This document shows positions 52,167 to 60,875 of a stretch of DNA of 64,000 nt, piece after piece. Position numbers and translations under genes: made by a program. Origin of the DNA: Oscillospiraceae bacterium (GTDB lineage Bacteria > Bacillota > Clostridia > Oscillospirales > Ruminococcaceae). Location: NCBI GenBank assembly GCA_009777725.1, contig WRLG01000002.1, forward strand, positions 114,804-178,803, in the 5' to 3' direction. Positions within the stretch are counted from its first letter, which is position 1. Every line of letters starts with the position of its first letter. The notes below the pieces were generated by a model. That model saw only the letters and a program-made list of their open reading frames with translations. It did no database searches and was not told where the DNA came from.

Positions 52167-53255
52167 TTATCCGAAAGCTTGCCTTACAATTTGCTCTAAT
52201 CGTTTCATTGTCGCCGACATTAAATAAATCGTTATTATGCACGAAAGCGGGGCAAATAAGATAAAGAAAAATTTCGTAAAATCGTCTACACCGCTGCTTT
52301 CAATGCTCATCACCGCCGTACCGACAAAACCTGTTAATTCATCGCCTATAGCACTGCAAACTCCGACTACAACCGCAATCATTGCCAATTGCAACACGGC
52401 AATGCCATAGCTTTTTATGAACGAAATGCCTATCAACCGTGTGTGTCCGCTGACAAGACAAGCGAGCGGCAGGGGAGCGATTACGTTATAAATCGCAACT
52501 TCAATTACAATCCCTACAATATGAAAAATTACGTTGACCATCAATGTAATCGACATCATCGCCATACTAAAACAAGCCGCAACCGCAAACATATTATTCA
52601 CGCCTAAGAAGCCTGATGTTGATTGTCTGATTGCCTCCGCCGCTTCATCGGGCGTTCTGTCGTTAGTGCCGATTGCCGTATTTACCGCATCACCGATTAA
52701 GTGTTGGTATTCAAACAGTTTTTCACTTGTCGGTGCAAGATAGTATATGGTATGTTCGATTGCACCTAAAACGCTGTATGTACCCGATGAGGGTGAACCT
52801 CCCGCGCCGCCCGAACCGCCAAGTCCGCAAAGATTTCTAAGTGCTTCAACTATTCCGTTTTCGCCCATAGGAGTGCTGAATATTTGAAATAATCCTCCCG
52901 CTATCCTTTGAGCGTTGGTAAAGATTATGTTTACAGTGATTACTTTAAAAGCGATTCCTCCTGCAACGTGTGTCATAGTTACGTCACCCCGATAAGATGA
53001 TACTTCACCGAATATTTCAACAAGTAACAGAAATGAAGCAAGTGCAAAAGCAGGGATTGCCATTACCATCGAAGTCACTAAAACCGCACACATAACCGTC
53101 AATAAGCGATTGAGCCTTTTTGAAACAACTGCTGATTTTAATGCCTGTCCTGCTGATTTTGGGGTTGAAAAACCCGCAATTGCATTACCGCCCGTTATCA
53201 TTGCCTTTGCCGCCATAGTCGTAAGTACATCCTGCGCTTTTTCAAAGTTACTCAT
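52167..53255 (-). CDS. virB6: VirB6/TrbL-like T4SS membrane protein
   Basis: The 362-residue product has about six to seven membrane helices: LTVMCAVLVTSMVMAIPAFA, ASFLLLVEIFG, IAFKVITVNIIFTNAQRIAG, NNMFAVAACFSMAMMSITLM, VEVAIYNVIAPLPLACLVSG, and a last pair. It forms part of the inner-membrane conjugation channel. It is clearly paralogous to the VirB6 part of the downstream fusion (both have VNNMFA, a VFHIVGI helix and PLPxACxxSGHTR), so the element had two VirB6 genes. AAAGGGAGGATAATTTAC supports the start. Confidence 0.85.
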   Translation of the reverse strand: MSNFEKAQDVLTTMAAKAMITGGNAIAGFSTPKSAGQALKSAVVSKRLNRLLTVMCAVLVTSMVMAIPAFALASFLLLVEIFGEVSSYRGDVTMTHVAGGIAFKVITVNIIFTNAQRIAGGLFQIFSTPMGENGIVEALRNLCGLGGSGGAGGSPSSGTYSVLGAIEHTIYYLAPTSEKLFEYQHLIGDAVNTAIGTNDRTPDEAAEAIRQSTSGFLGVNNMFAVAACFSMAMMSITLMVNVIFHIVGIVIEVAIYNVIAPLPLACLVSGHTRLIGISFIKSYGIAVLQLAMIAVVVGVCSAIGDELTGFVGTAVMSIESSGVDDFTKFFFILFAPLSCIITIYLMSATMKRLEQIVRQAFG

Positions 53256-53324
53256 GTAAATTATCCTCCCTTTAATAATTCTTAATTTTTTATTTATCTC
53301 ACTTAACGTGAAATTAACCTAATG

Positions 53325-54080
53325 CTATAATGGGGAACTGCTCGCGTTCATGCTGTCTAACGCCGCCGCTTCCGGCGGTCTGTCTTTTGCCCTTGTTTCC
53401 TCATAAATCGCTTCCGATGTTCCTTTGATTTTGATAGGTATATCTTCGAGAATAACTATATCGCTTGAATCCCATTCTTTATCAAGCTCTGCGTATGAAT
53501 TGAAGCCGTCCTCCGGCAAAGTCCATTTTGGATTCAGCATATCATCCGTGTTAATTTTCATGTCGCATTTATTTATGTGAGTAAGATTAAGTATAGTTTT
53601 TTCTTTTTCAACCATAATTTTATTCAATGGATATTCAAGATGTTTTGTGCTGTCGCCCTCATAAAGCATTTCATAGCGCGGATGCTCTTCAAGCCTGTAT
53701 TTCAAAGTTTTAAACGGCGGAAATCCACGGATAAGAACAATGCAAACAGAATTGGGCATTTTAGACAGTTCGTCTATCGTCATTAACTCCCGACCGAGGA
53801 TTTCGTCATTGAAAGTAGTTGAACCTTGCCTTGACTTTGTTTTATTGATTTTCATTAAATCTATTGTCTCTTTGCCGAGCTCTTTTGAAATAAACTCATT
53901 CGTTTGTTGGTCTTTTCCTCCGAGATATACCATTGTATCGCAGTTGCCCGGTATTTCCTCCCACGATTTTTCATACAGCCGTTTAAGCTGTGAGAGATTT
54001 TGCAGAATAATTGTAGCCGATATTTCAAACTTACGCATTGTTGCTAATACAACCTCAAATTCGGGTATTTTGCCGACATT
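53325..54080 (-). pseudogene. virD4: VirD4/TraG coupling protein, 3' fragment only
   Basis: Only the C-terminal 250 or so residues remain: NVGKIPEFEVVLATMRKFEI, IILQNLSQLKRLYEKSWEEI, NCDTMVYLGGKDQQTNEFIS and VLIRGFPPFKTLKY are all typical of VirD4. Upstream of NVGKIPEF the expected DEFA is replaced by unrelated YARPT, and the frame closes at about 54,131. So the Walker A/B part and membrane anchor are cut off at about 54,081. VirD4 delivers the relaxosome to the channel, so this ICE could not transfer itself unless the rest exists elsewhere. Confidence 0.82.
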
Positions 54081-54142
54081 AGTCGGTCTCGCATAAACAC
54101 AAAGTCCCCCAAACCCCGCATTTAAGCCGTTTGCTCAAAATT

Positions 54143-54176
54143 AAAAACACCGTCACGAAAGTGATGGTGCTTTTTT
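54143..54176 (+). terminator. Terminator at module junction
   Basis: AAAAACACCGTCAC, GAAA loop, GTGATGGTG and CTTTTTT form a good intrinsic terminator. It lies just beyond the point where VirD4 homology stops and marks the edge of the 54-64 kb module. Confidence 0.85.
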
Positions 54177-54455
54177 ACGGCAACTTTCTTGAATATATGT
54201 GGAATAACATTAATCATATTATTGAAGTTTTCTTTTGCCGCCTAATTTTCAATTCGGGTCACTGCCCTGGCAGTGACGAGGGGGATTTAAACGGTTTATG
54301 AAATCAATAGTTATTTTCATAAATGTTGGTATTCACCAAATTCCCGCTTTTACCAAAGCGGCGAGGGCTTTTTAAAAGATTAAAACAAAGGGATTTTGCG
54401 GGTTGTCAAAAGATTATAAAACCCGCAATGTTATCCTGTGAAAGGGAGAAATTTT
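54177..54455 (+). other. Gene-free junction stretch
   Basis: No gene is visible. It holds a perfect hairpin GTCACTGCC/GGCAGTGAC (54258-54277) and, from 54337, the 29-base leader element repeated at 55049. Confidence 0.6.
54337..54365 (+). repeat. Leader element, copy 1
   Basis: 29 bases identical to 55049-55077. It contains the hairpin CGCTTT-TACC-AAAGCG and is followed by GGCTTTTTAAAAG. It precedes the phosphoesterase gene. Confidence 0.8.
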
Positions 54456-55022
54456 ATGCACTATTTTGTTGCAGATTTGCACTTTTGTCACGCAAAAATT
54501 ATCAGTTTATGCAATCGCCCATTCAACGATGTTAATGAAATGAATAACCGTCTTATCCGGAATTGGAACTCCATTGTGAGCAATAATGACGACATTTACA
54601 TACTCGGAGATTTCGCTTTTCGGGGCAGCGGCGGCGAAATTCTTAAAATCGCTAAAAGGCTCAAAGGCAGGAAATATCTTATTCGGGGCAACCATGAAAA
54701 GTATCTGACCGATGCGAATTTTGACGTTTCTGTCTTTGAATGGATTAAGGATTATTTCGTGTTGAATTATGAAGATGCGAGGTTTGTTCTTTTTCATTAT
54801 CCAATCTTGGAATGGCAGGATTATCACAGAAAATCGGCTCACTTGTATGGACACATTCACAATAATACCAGCCACATTCCCGACCATTCCGTAAAGTTTG
54901 CTTGCATGGGAAATAGGGCGATTAATGTCGGAGTTGATTGTAACAACTTCTTTCCCGTGAGTGCAAAAGAGGTTTACGAAAAGGCGTTTAAGGATTGGGG
55001 AAGTGATTGTTTGTTGATATAG
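54456..55022 (+). CDS. Calcineurin-like metallophosphoesterase
   Basis: The 188-residue product has the metal motifs of the family: DLHFCHAKII (D-x-H), ILGDFAF (GD), LIRGNHEKYL (GNHE), FHYPILEW and LYGHIHNNT (GHxH). Such small enzymes hydrolyse phosphodiesters or nucleotides and are often found on phages and plasmids. AAAGGGAGAAATT supports the ATG at 54456. It has the hairpin leader shared with the next gene. Confidence 0.85.
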   Translation: MHYFVADLHFCHAKIISLCNRPFNDVNEMNNRLIRNWNSIVSNNDDIYILGDFAFRGSGGEILKIAKRLKGRKYLIRGNHEKYLTDANFDVSVFEWIKDYFVLNYEDARFVLFHYPILEWQDYHRKSAHLYGHIHNNTSHIPDHSVKFACMGNRAINVGVDCNNFFPVSAKEVYEKAFKDWGSDCLLI

Positions 55023-55048
55023 TTGTTTTTGCGAATGTTTATATTTGT

Positions 55049-55077
55049 CAAATTCCCGCTTTTACCAAAGCGGCGAG
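55049..55077 (+). repeat. Leader element, copy 2
   Basis: Identical 29 bases to copy 1, followed by CGGTTTTAAAAAT, 33 bases before the AAA+ gene. Confidence 0.8.
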
Positions 55078-55109
55078 CGGTTTTAAAAATACAAAACGGA
55101 GGTCAAAAA

Positions 55110-56528
55110 ATGGCAAATTACTCAGAAAATTGTAGCGGCGACGAATGGATATATAACCCTGATTGCGTGCCGCCTGCTGAAATCCGCAAAGCTTTGTATG
55201 ATGCGGAAAAGACAAAACTGCTGACTGTAGAAAATAAGTTGAAGAAGAAAATCATAGGTCAAGATGCGGCTTGTTCGGCTATCGGCAGGGCTTTAAGGCG
55301 TGCCGCCGTGGGTCTGAAAAAGCCTGAAATTCCGATTGCTGTTCTGTTTTTCTTAGGTCCGACAGGTACGGGGAAGTCCCAAATTTGCAAAAATCTTGCC
55401 GATATTTTGGGCAGGAAGTTGATTAAACTCGATATGTCGGAGTTTTATGCGAAGCATGAAGTCAGCAGACTTACAGGTTCGTCGCCCGGTTATATTGGTC
55501 ACGAATCGGGCGGGCAACTGACAAATGCAATTCGAGCAAACCCCAACGCCGTTTTGCTGATTGACGAAATTGAAAAAGCCTCGCCTGGTGTCTTCAACAT
55601 ATTTCTACAGATTTTTGAGGGCAATTTAACGTCCGGCAAAGGCGAAGCAGTCAGTTTTTCGGATACTATTATAATAATCACAAGCAACATCGGTTGTTCC
55701 AAAATCGACAGACCCATCGGATTTAACACAAGTCAAAACAAAGCATCTCTGGCAATAAGTGACGACATGACATATGCCTTGAAAAAAGCCTTTAAGCCCG
55801 AATTTTTGAATAGAATCACAGAGTTTGTTGAGTTTAATACTTTGAGCGAAAATGACGTGTTTAAGATATGCAAAATAATGTTGAACGAAATAAAATCAAG
55901 AGCCAAGAAGTCAGGAACTAACCTTATTTTCGACAAAACGGCAATCAAAGAAATTGCCCGCCTCGGCTATTCACAGGAATTCGGAGCTCGTTTTTTAAGC
56001 CGTCAAATCGAAGCGTTAATATGTGACCCTATCGCCGATAAGATTCTTTCGGAGAACACGAAGCCCGGGATTATATACATAAAATGGGATAACGGCAACT
56101 TTGAATTTGAAACCGCTGAATCTCAACTTGAAAAATGCAGGTCTTTAAAGTCAGTCAAAAAAACAAATAATACTGCAAAATCAAACACAATCGGAAGCCA
56201 TAATACATGGGTGAATTGCATTGATTTAGACAGCATGAATTTGATTTTTACTTGCAGAGATTCGTCAAATATTGCGGTATTAGAAGTAGGTGAATTTTAC
56301 AATGTGAGATTGCAAACGACGTCGCTGGAGGAGAATATTGAGGTTGAACTTGAAGTTTTAATCAGCAAAAAAACCGAGCAACTCATGAATTTTGTTACCT
56401 ACCACGGTTCGTTTTGGTTTGAAGAATTAACGGAAAAACAGCAATCGGATTTAACAGAAATTGCTGTCATGTCCCTGCCGATGGTTACTAATCCGCCCGA
56501 AAATATTTTAATGGAATTTTTGTGGTGA
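55110..56528 (+). CDS. ClpB/ClpA C-terminal-type AAA+ ATPase
   Basis: The 472-residue product carries one AAA+ module of the ClpA/B second-ring type: KKIIGQDAACSAIGRALRRA, Walker A FLGPTGTGKSQ (about 79-89), SEFYAKHEVSRLTGSSPGYI, Walker B LLIDEIEKA (about 150-158), sensor 1 IIITSNIG, FKPEFLNRI and a C-terminal small domain (YSQEFGARFLSRQI). The first ring and N-domain of ClpB are absent. The last 120 residues are unrecognised and may bind a partner. It probably remodels a protein of the element. CGGAGGTCAAAAA supports the start. Confidence 0.82.
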   Translation: MANYSENCSGDEWIYNPDCVPPAEIRKALYDAEKTKLLTVENKLKKKIIGQDAACSAIGRALRRAAVGLKKPEIPIAVLFFLGPTGTGKSQICKNLADILGRKLIKLDMSEFYAKHEVSRLTGSSPGYIGHESGGQLTNAIRANPNAVLLIDEIEKASPGVFNIFLQIFEGNLTSGKGEAVSFSDTIIIITSNIGCSKIDRPIGFNTSQNKASLAISDDMTYALKKAFKPEFLNRITEFVEFNTLSENDVFKICKIMLNEIKSRAKKSGTNLIFDKTAIKEIARLGYSQEFGARFLSRQIEALICDPIADKILSENTKPGIIYIKWDNGNFEFETAESQLEKCRSLKSVKKTNNTAKSNTIGSHNTWVNCIDLDSMNLIFTCRDSSNIAVLEVGEFYNVRLQTTSLEENIEVELEVLISKKTEQLMNFVTYHGSFWFEELTEKQQSDLTEIAVMSLPMVTNPPENILMEFLW

Positions 56529-56538
56529 TTTTATGTGT

Positions 56539-56554
56539 CCGCCCTCGCGGGCGG
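56539..56554 (+). promoter_or_regulatory. Leader hairpin with GTTTTAAAA tail
   Basis: CCGCCC-TCGC-GGGCGG followed by CGGGCAGTTTTAAAAAA. Same layout as the leader elements at 54337 and 55049 but a different stem. Confidence 0.6.
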
Positions 56555-56586
56555 CGGGCAGTTTTAAAAAATTATGGAGGTATAAA

Positions 56587-56979
56587 ATGTCAAAAAATAT
56601 TAAAAAAATCACAGTTATCAACAATGCAGGTGACTTTACGATTATCACAGACGACAAGTACGAGATGACAAAAAGCAAGGAATTATGGCTGAAAATGCTT
56701 GCGTACAAAACTTTCGAGGATTTAGAAAAAGTCAGAGAAGAAGCGGTTTCGGAAGGACTTAACGACCTTGTTGACTGCATTGACAGACTCTGCGAAATTC
56801 TTAACGATGAGAAATTTTTAGCAGAACTTGAACAAAAGGAACGTGACAAATCTACAGCCAATGACAACAACGACGGCTACGACGATGATGCTGAAAGTGC
56901 TGACAACAATAATGAACTGCGGGGTTGGGTAGTGCAACTCAAAGGTGCAGACGAGGAGTTTCATATCAGACTTTTTTAG
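56587..56979 (+). CDS. Hypothetical protein, 130 aa
   Basis: ATGGAGGTATAAA supports the ATG at 56587. The product has a beta-strand opening (KKITVINNAGDFTIITDDKY), a helical middle (KTFEDLEKVREEAVSEGLND) and an Asn/Asp-rich acidic tail ending with a short strand region. No family recognised. It follows the AAA+ gene and shares its leader style, so it could be an adaptor or substrate. Confidence 0.55.
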   Translation: MSKNIKKITVINNAGDFTIITDDKYEMTKSKELWLKMLAYKTFEDLEKVREEAVSEGLNDLVDCIDRLCEILNDEKFLAELEQKERDKSTANDNNDGYDDDAESADNNNELRGWVVQLKGADEEFHIRLF

Positions 56980-57019
56980 GAAATTAAGTTGCTTTTGATT
57001 TGCGGAGCAACTGTTTTTA

Positions 57020-57036
57020 ACGCTGTTTCACAGCGT
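57020..57036 (+). promoter_or_regulatory. Leader hairpin before YkgJ gene
   Basis: ACGCTGT-TTC-ACAGCGT followed by CGGTTTGGGTTTAAAAAT: the fourth hairpin with a TTTAAAA-type tail in this group. Confidence 0.55.
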
Positions 57037-57077
57037 CGGTTTGGGTTTAAAAATAAAAATAAGGAGTGTTCTTTATA

Positions 57078-57797
57078 ATGAGAAATGCTGATGAAATGCT
57101 TAGTTTACCTAAGCTTGCGAAAGACGATTGCTTCACTTTTGGTTGCAATCAATGCGGCAGTTGTTGCCGAAATAGGGACGATATTTTGCTGACGCCGCTT
57201 GACCTCTACAAAATTGCAAAGCACTTTGGTAAGTCAACCGGTGAAATTTTGGTCGAATATTGCACGGTGCACGAGGGGGAAATAAGCAAGTTGCCCTGCG
57301 TTCTGATTAAGCCGCTGGAATACAGAAAAACCTGCCCATTTTTAGGGAAAACCGGTTGCGAAATTCACCGTGCCAAGCCTGCGGTTTGCGCCTTATTTCC
57401 GCTGGGTCGGATGACAAATACCGATACAAAAGAGCTTACATATCTTCTCCAACCGGTTAATTGCGGGAATAAACGACAATCGCAAACGGTTCAAGAATGG
57501 CTAGGCGAATTTTCAATGATTGAGGAAGAGTCGTTCAACATTTTGTGGCACGAAAAAATAATGGAGCTTGTTGCAATCATAAAGGAAATTTATGCCCAAA
57601 GTATGCTTAGAGATATGCTGCCCAATGTTTTGCTTGCAAAGATTTATTTGGACTATGACCCTAACCTTGATTTCGCCGGATTTATGAAGCAATTCAATGC
57701 TAACATTGCGGAAATGCTTTGGCTTTTGAATGGATTAAAAGGCGAAATCAGTCGAAATGTGACATTTCATTCGATGTTTCACGGCATCGGAGTGTAA
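57078..57797 (+). CDS. YkgJ-family cysteine-cluster protein
   Basis: The 239-residue product has the YkgJ cysteine set: FGCNQCGSCCRN near residue 21, then LPCVLIKP, KTCPFLGKTGCEIH and KPAVCALFPLGR. The eight or so Cys probably bind zinc or an iron-sulfur cluster; the family is linked with Fe-S and methylation chemistry but its role is unproven. The C-terminal 100 residues are helical. AAGGAGTGTTC supports the start. It is common on clostridial islands next to HD and zinc-ribbon genes, as here. Confidence 0.78.
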   Translation: MRNADEMLSLPKLAKDDCFTFGCNQCGSCCRNRDDILLTPLDLYKIAKHFGKSTGEILVEYCTVHEGEISKLPCVLIKPLEYRKTCPFLGKTGCEIHRAKPAVCALFPLGRMTNTDTKELTYLLQPVNCGNKRQSQTVQEWLGEFSMIEEESFNILWHEKIMELVAIIKEIYAQSMLRDMLPNVLLAKIYLDYDPNLDFAGFMKQFNANIAEMLWLLNGLKGEISRNVTFHSMFHGIGV

Positions 57798-57829
57798 TTG
57801 AAAATTTTATTTATGAGAGGAGAAAGTCA

Positions 57830-58045
57830 ATGAAAATCACAAAAAACAAAGCACAATGCCTGAAATGCGGCGACATAATTGAAAGCACATACACACATGA
57901 TTTCAGAAAGTGCAGTTGCGGGGCTTTGGCTGTAGACGGCGGGTTAGATTATATCCGCCGGACTTTCAGCGACCCCGGCATCTGCAAAGAATTGAGTGAA
58001 TGTGACAATAAAAATTTTGATATTAAAGAAGGAGATTCAACATGA
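57830..58045 (+). CDS. Small zinc-ribbon protein (DUF7695-like)
   Basis: From the ATG at 57830 (GAGAGGAGAAAGTC upstream) the product is 71 residues with CLKCGDIIES and KCSCGALAVDGGLDYIRRTF: two Cys pairs of a zinc ribbon followed by the AVDGGxDYxRR phrase typical of this small phage/plasmid family. It overlaps the HD gene by four bases and is cotranslated with it. Its role is unknown. Confidence 0.7.
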   Translation: MKITKNKAQCLKCGDIIESTYTHDFRKCSCGALAVDGGLDYIRRTFSDPGICKELSECDNKNFDIKEGDST

Positions 58046-58656
58046 ATAACAAAGAAAAATTTATCACCGTAGCGACTACCCACATTAAACGGCAAGGCAT
58101 CACAAACCTCTTGGAATGGCTCGAAAACACGGATTTTTACACTGCCCCCGCAAGCACAAAATATCATTTAGCGACAGAAGGCGGCTTATTGCAACACAGC
58201 CTCAATGTTTACGACAAACTACTTAGGCTTTACGCTTCCGAATACGGTGCAATTTCCGAAGAGGCACATGAAACGCTTGCAATTATCGGGTTATTTCACG
58301 ACATATGCAAGGTTAACTGCTACACAAAATCATGGAAAAATGTCAAAGTCTACAGCGAAAACGGAAACAAATCCGACGAAGCAGGCAGGTTTGATTGGGA
58401 ATCCCAACCATACTATTTTTATGATGACAAATTCCCGTTCGGCTATCACGGACCGAAATCTGCATTCTTAATCGAACGGGTAATTCGGCTCACCACGGAA
58501 GAGTACATCTGCATCGCAAACCATATGGGTGCATACGACCGCTCGCCCAACGATTACACGCTTAGCGGAGTGTTTGAGAAATTCAACCTCGCATTTTTGT
58601 TGCATACGGCAGACGGTTTAGCCACCATTTCGGAAAAGAGTGGTATTAAGATTTAG
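58042..58656 (+). CDS. HD-domain phosphohydrolase
   Basis: The 204-residue product has the HD metal site: LLQHSLNVYDKLL (first His), GLFHDICKVNCYT (HD) and further His/Asp in FGYHGPKSAF, ANHMGAYDRS and LHTADGLAT. Such enzymes hydrolyse nucleotides or phosphodiesters. Similar proteins occur in many clostridial phages and islands without known substrate. AAGGAGATTCAAC supports the start; it forms an overlapping pair with the zinc-ribbon gene. Confidence 0.82.
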   Translation: MNNKEKFITVATTHIKRQGITNLLEWLENTDFYTAPASTKYHLATEGGLLQHSLNVYDKLLRLYASEYGAISEEAHETLAIIGLFHDICKVNCYTKSWKNVKVYSENGNKSDEAGRFDWESQPYYFYDDKFPFGYHGPKSAFLIERVIRLTTEEYICIANHMGAYDRSPNDYTLSGVFEKFNLAFLLHTADGLATISEKSGIKI

Positions 58657-58668
58657 GAGGAAAACGAC

Positions 58669-59154
58669 ATGAAACTGTGTAATTCGGAAATAATCAAAAA
58701 AGTAAAAGACCTTGAAGAGCAAAAGAAACGGGCACTAGCGGAGGAACGAAACAATTGCTGTTCTACATATCAGACCGAGTCGGATTTAATTGATTTGGGG
58801 TATAATTTTGCAGCGACAAGAAAAATTATTGCGAGGATTGACAATGAAGTCGGCAGGTTGAAGCACGCCCTAAATGTAGCAAATGCAACCGTTATAGTGC
58901 CTGATTTTAACAGGACTATCGGCGAGTGTCTTGTCTATATGGCACAACTCAACAACGAAAAACACATACTCGAAACTATGGCATCAAGAAAAGCGAAATC
59001 ACGCATCACAAACTACGGCGGAGTTGTTGAGTTTACAATCACAAATTATGACATTGAGGAATGTAAAATTAAACTGGGTCAACTCAATGAAACTATCCGC
59101 CGGTTGCAAATCGCCCTTGACCGAATTAATTTAGAACATATGTGCGAAATTTAA
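58669..59154 (+). CDS. Helical hypothetical protein, 161 aa
   Basis: AGGAGGAAAACGAC supports the start, 12 bases after the HD gene. The product is nearly all helix, with a coiled N-terminus (IIKKVKDLEEQKKRALAEER), a central segment and a second coil (IEECKIKLGQLNETIRRLQI). It resembles small coiled-coil proteins of phage early regions. Function unknown. Confidence 0.6.
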   Translation: MKLCNSEIIKKVKDLEEQKKRALAEERNNCCSTYQTESDLIDLGYNFAATRKIIARIDNEVGRLKHALNVANATVIVPDFNRTIGECLVYMAQLNNEKHILETMASRKAKSRITNYGGVVEFTITNYDIEECKIKLGQLNETIRRLQIALDRINLEHMCEI

Positions 59155-59460
59155 ACATTTTCCGCGTGTAATTCACTTTTTAATCTAATAACTTTGTGCA
59201 ATTAGTTGAGGTTTATTGTTGACTTTTGTTACTTATCGGCGGTGCAGCAAGCGACTGCGGTCGTGCATTTTTAGCCGACTTATCCGGTTATTGATGAGTG
59301 TTTATTGTTAAAGTTAGCGATTTATTCTGGTGAAAATCAGTTGTATGATTACACGAAAAACCTTACAGCGGCAGAGGTTCGGTTCTATGCCGCTACTTTT
59401 ATAGAAGCCAAGCAAAATTCAGCCCCATCTTGGGGCATTATGAAAGGATTGATTTGATAA
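59155..59460 (+). other. Gene-free stretch with two hairpins
   Basis: About 305 bases without a credible gene. It holds AGCGGCA/TGCCGCT (around 59367-59394) and GCCCCA-TCT-TGGGGC (around 59423-59437), the second close to the next start. Either could be a terminator or leader structure. Confidence 0.5.
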
Positions 59461-59730
59461 ATGTTGTTAAAACACATCTGCGAAGTGTGCGGGAAAGAGG
59501 AGATTTTGGACAGCGAAACTGCATTTTATGAGGGCTGGGATTATCCTCCGAGGATGGGGGAATTTGGAGTAGTTTCGCCCAGAACTTGCGGAAATTGCGG
59601 CATTGATAAAACCTTGTGGTGGGAAATGATGTGTAATAAAACGCCTGTTTCAAAGTTGAGTAAAAATCATTGGGAGACTCTTAACAGGATTTTGGGGGAA
59701 CCGGGGAGTGTTGGGGTGGGGGCAGAATAG
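59461..59730 (+). CDS. Small zinc-finger-like protein, 89 aa
   Basis: GAAAGGATTGATTTGATAA precedes the ATG. The product has CEVCGKEE and CGNCGID Cys pairs about 35 residues apart, likely one zinc site, with Trp-rich GWDYPPRMG between. The C-terminus is Gly-rich. It resembles small zinc-binding proteins next to phage replication genes. Family not recognised. Confidence 0.55.
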   Translation: MLLKHICEVCGKEEILDSETAFYEGWDYPPRMGEFGVVSPRTCGNCGIDKTLWWEMMCNKTPVSKLSKNHWETLNRILGEPGSVGVGAE

Positions 59731-59798
59731 GGGTGGTGGGAGATGGCAAGCATAATTGACATTTAGAGTAAAATGATGACAAAATTTAAAATTAAAAG

Positions 59799-59827
59799 TT
59801 GACATTAACCTTTAAAAATGGTATAAT
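59799..59827 (+). promoter_or_regulatory. Promoter of RepA-like gene
   Basis: TTGACA (59799-59804) and TATAAT (59822-59827), 17-base spacer, about 47 bases before the TTG start at 59874. Confidence 0.82.
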
Positions 59828-59873
59828 AAATAAAAACTCCTTGAGATTGAGCCGGAAAGCGGGGGAATTATAG

Positions 59874-60875
59874 TTGGCGTTAAAATACCTTAAATATGAA
59901 GAAGCTGAAACCGCAAAACCCGAATGGCTGTGGCCTGGTTTTATTCGTCTTGGAAAGGTCTGTTTGATAACAGGAGAAGGCGGGGTTGGAAAATCCACGC
60001 TTACATACAAGTTGATTGCCGCCGTCACAACAGGCAAGATTTTGCCCGGACAGGAAGAAGCGAACATCGCTCCGTCTTTTTGCCTTATCCAAAATTCGGA
60101 GGACGAGCCTCATGAGGACACGTTGCCGCAATTAAAACATTTCGGTGCGGATATTAGTAAAGTGCGTTCAATTGAAGCCGACGGCGAACCGCTAACGCTT
60201 CTCGACCCACGGTTTGAAGAGGCGGTGGCGGAGCTAAACGCCAAGCTACTGGTAATCGACCCGTACACGACATTTCTCGGCACATCAAGTATGTATAGCC
60301 CTCCGTCTATGAGGAACGCTCTTAACCGATTACAGGAAATAGCACAAAAGCACAAATGTGCGGTTGTTTTGGTGGGGCATATTAATAAAAATGAGAGTGC
60401 GAAATCAAGCAACCGACATCTCGGAAGCAGCGATATTCGCCATGCTCTGCGTACCGTTCTTGTGGTCGGCAAGCTTGACGGCGACATTTACGCTGTCGTT
60501 CCCGAAAAGATGAGCCGCGGACGGCGGGTGAAAGCTGTTGCTTTTGAATTAAGCGGCGTTCCCGACAATGAGAATATCGTCAACCTCGAATGGATCGGAG
60601 AATGTGATACCACCGCCGATGAGTTGCTGAATGGGGGTAAATCGTCAAACAGCTACGGCGATGAGCCTATAACCGAGCGGCTTTTACCGATAGAAAAGGC
60701 AATGCGGTTTCTTGAGGAGAACCTTACCGAAACCCCTATCGACAAAGATGAGGTCGTGAGTGCCGCCGACAAACAGGGCATAAAGTATGAAACGCTCCGC
60801 CGTGCACGTGAAAAACTCGGTGTTGTCACCGATTCTCGCGGTAATCGGTCACGGTGGTCGTTGCCGCCTGATTAG
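59874..60875 (+). CDS. RepA/DnaB-like AAA ATPase (replication helicase-type)
   Basis: The 333-residue product has Walker A LITGEGGVGKST (about 31-42), AVTTGKILPGQEEA, Walker B LLVIDPYTTFLG (about 125-136) and the sensor VVLVGHINKNESAK with HLGSSDIRHALRTVL. This pattern matches the hexameric RepA (RSF1010) family of plasmid and satellite helicases. The C-terminal 60 residues form a winged-helix-like unit (DKDEVVSAADKQGIKYETLR). The start is a TTG with GCGGGGGAA upstream; no ATG fits. The gene suggests this module can replicate when excised. Confidence 0.82.
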   Translation: MALKYLKYEEAETAKPEWLWPGFIRLGKVCLITGEGGVGKSTLTYKLIAAVTTGKILPGQEEANIAPSFCLIQNSEDEPHEDTLPQLKHFGADISKVRSIEADGEPLTLLDPRFEEAVAELNAKLLVIDPYTTFLGTSSMYSPPSMRNALNRLQEIAQKHKCAVVLVGHINKNESAKSSNRHLGSSDIRHALRTVLVVGKLDGDIYAVVPEKMSRGRRVKAVAFELSGVPDNENIVNLEWIGECDTTADELLNGGKSSNSYGDEPITERLLPIEKAMRFLEENLTETPIDKDEVVSAADKQGIKYETLRRAREKLGVVTDSRGNRSRWSLPPD

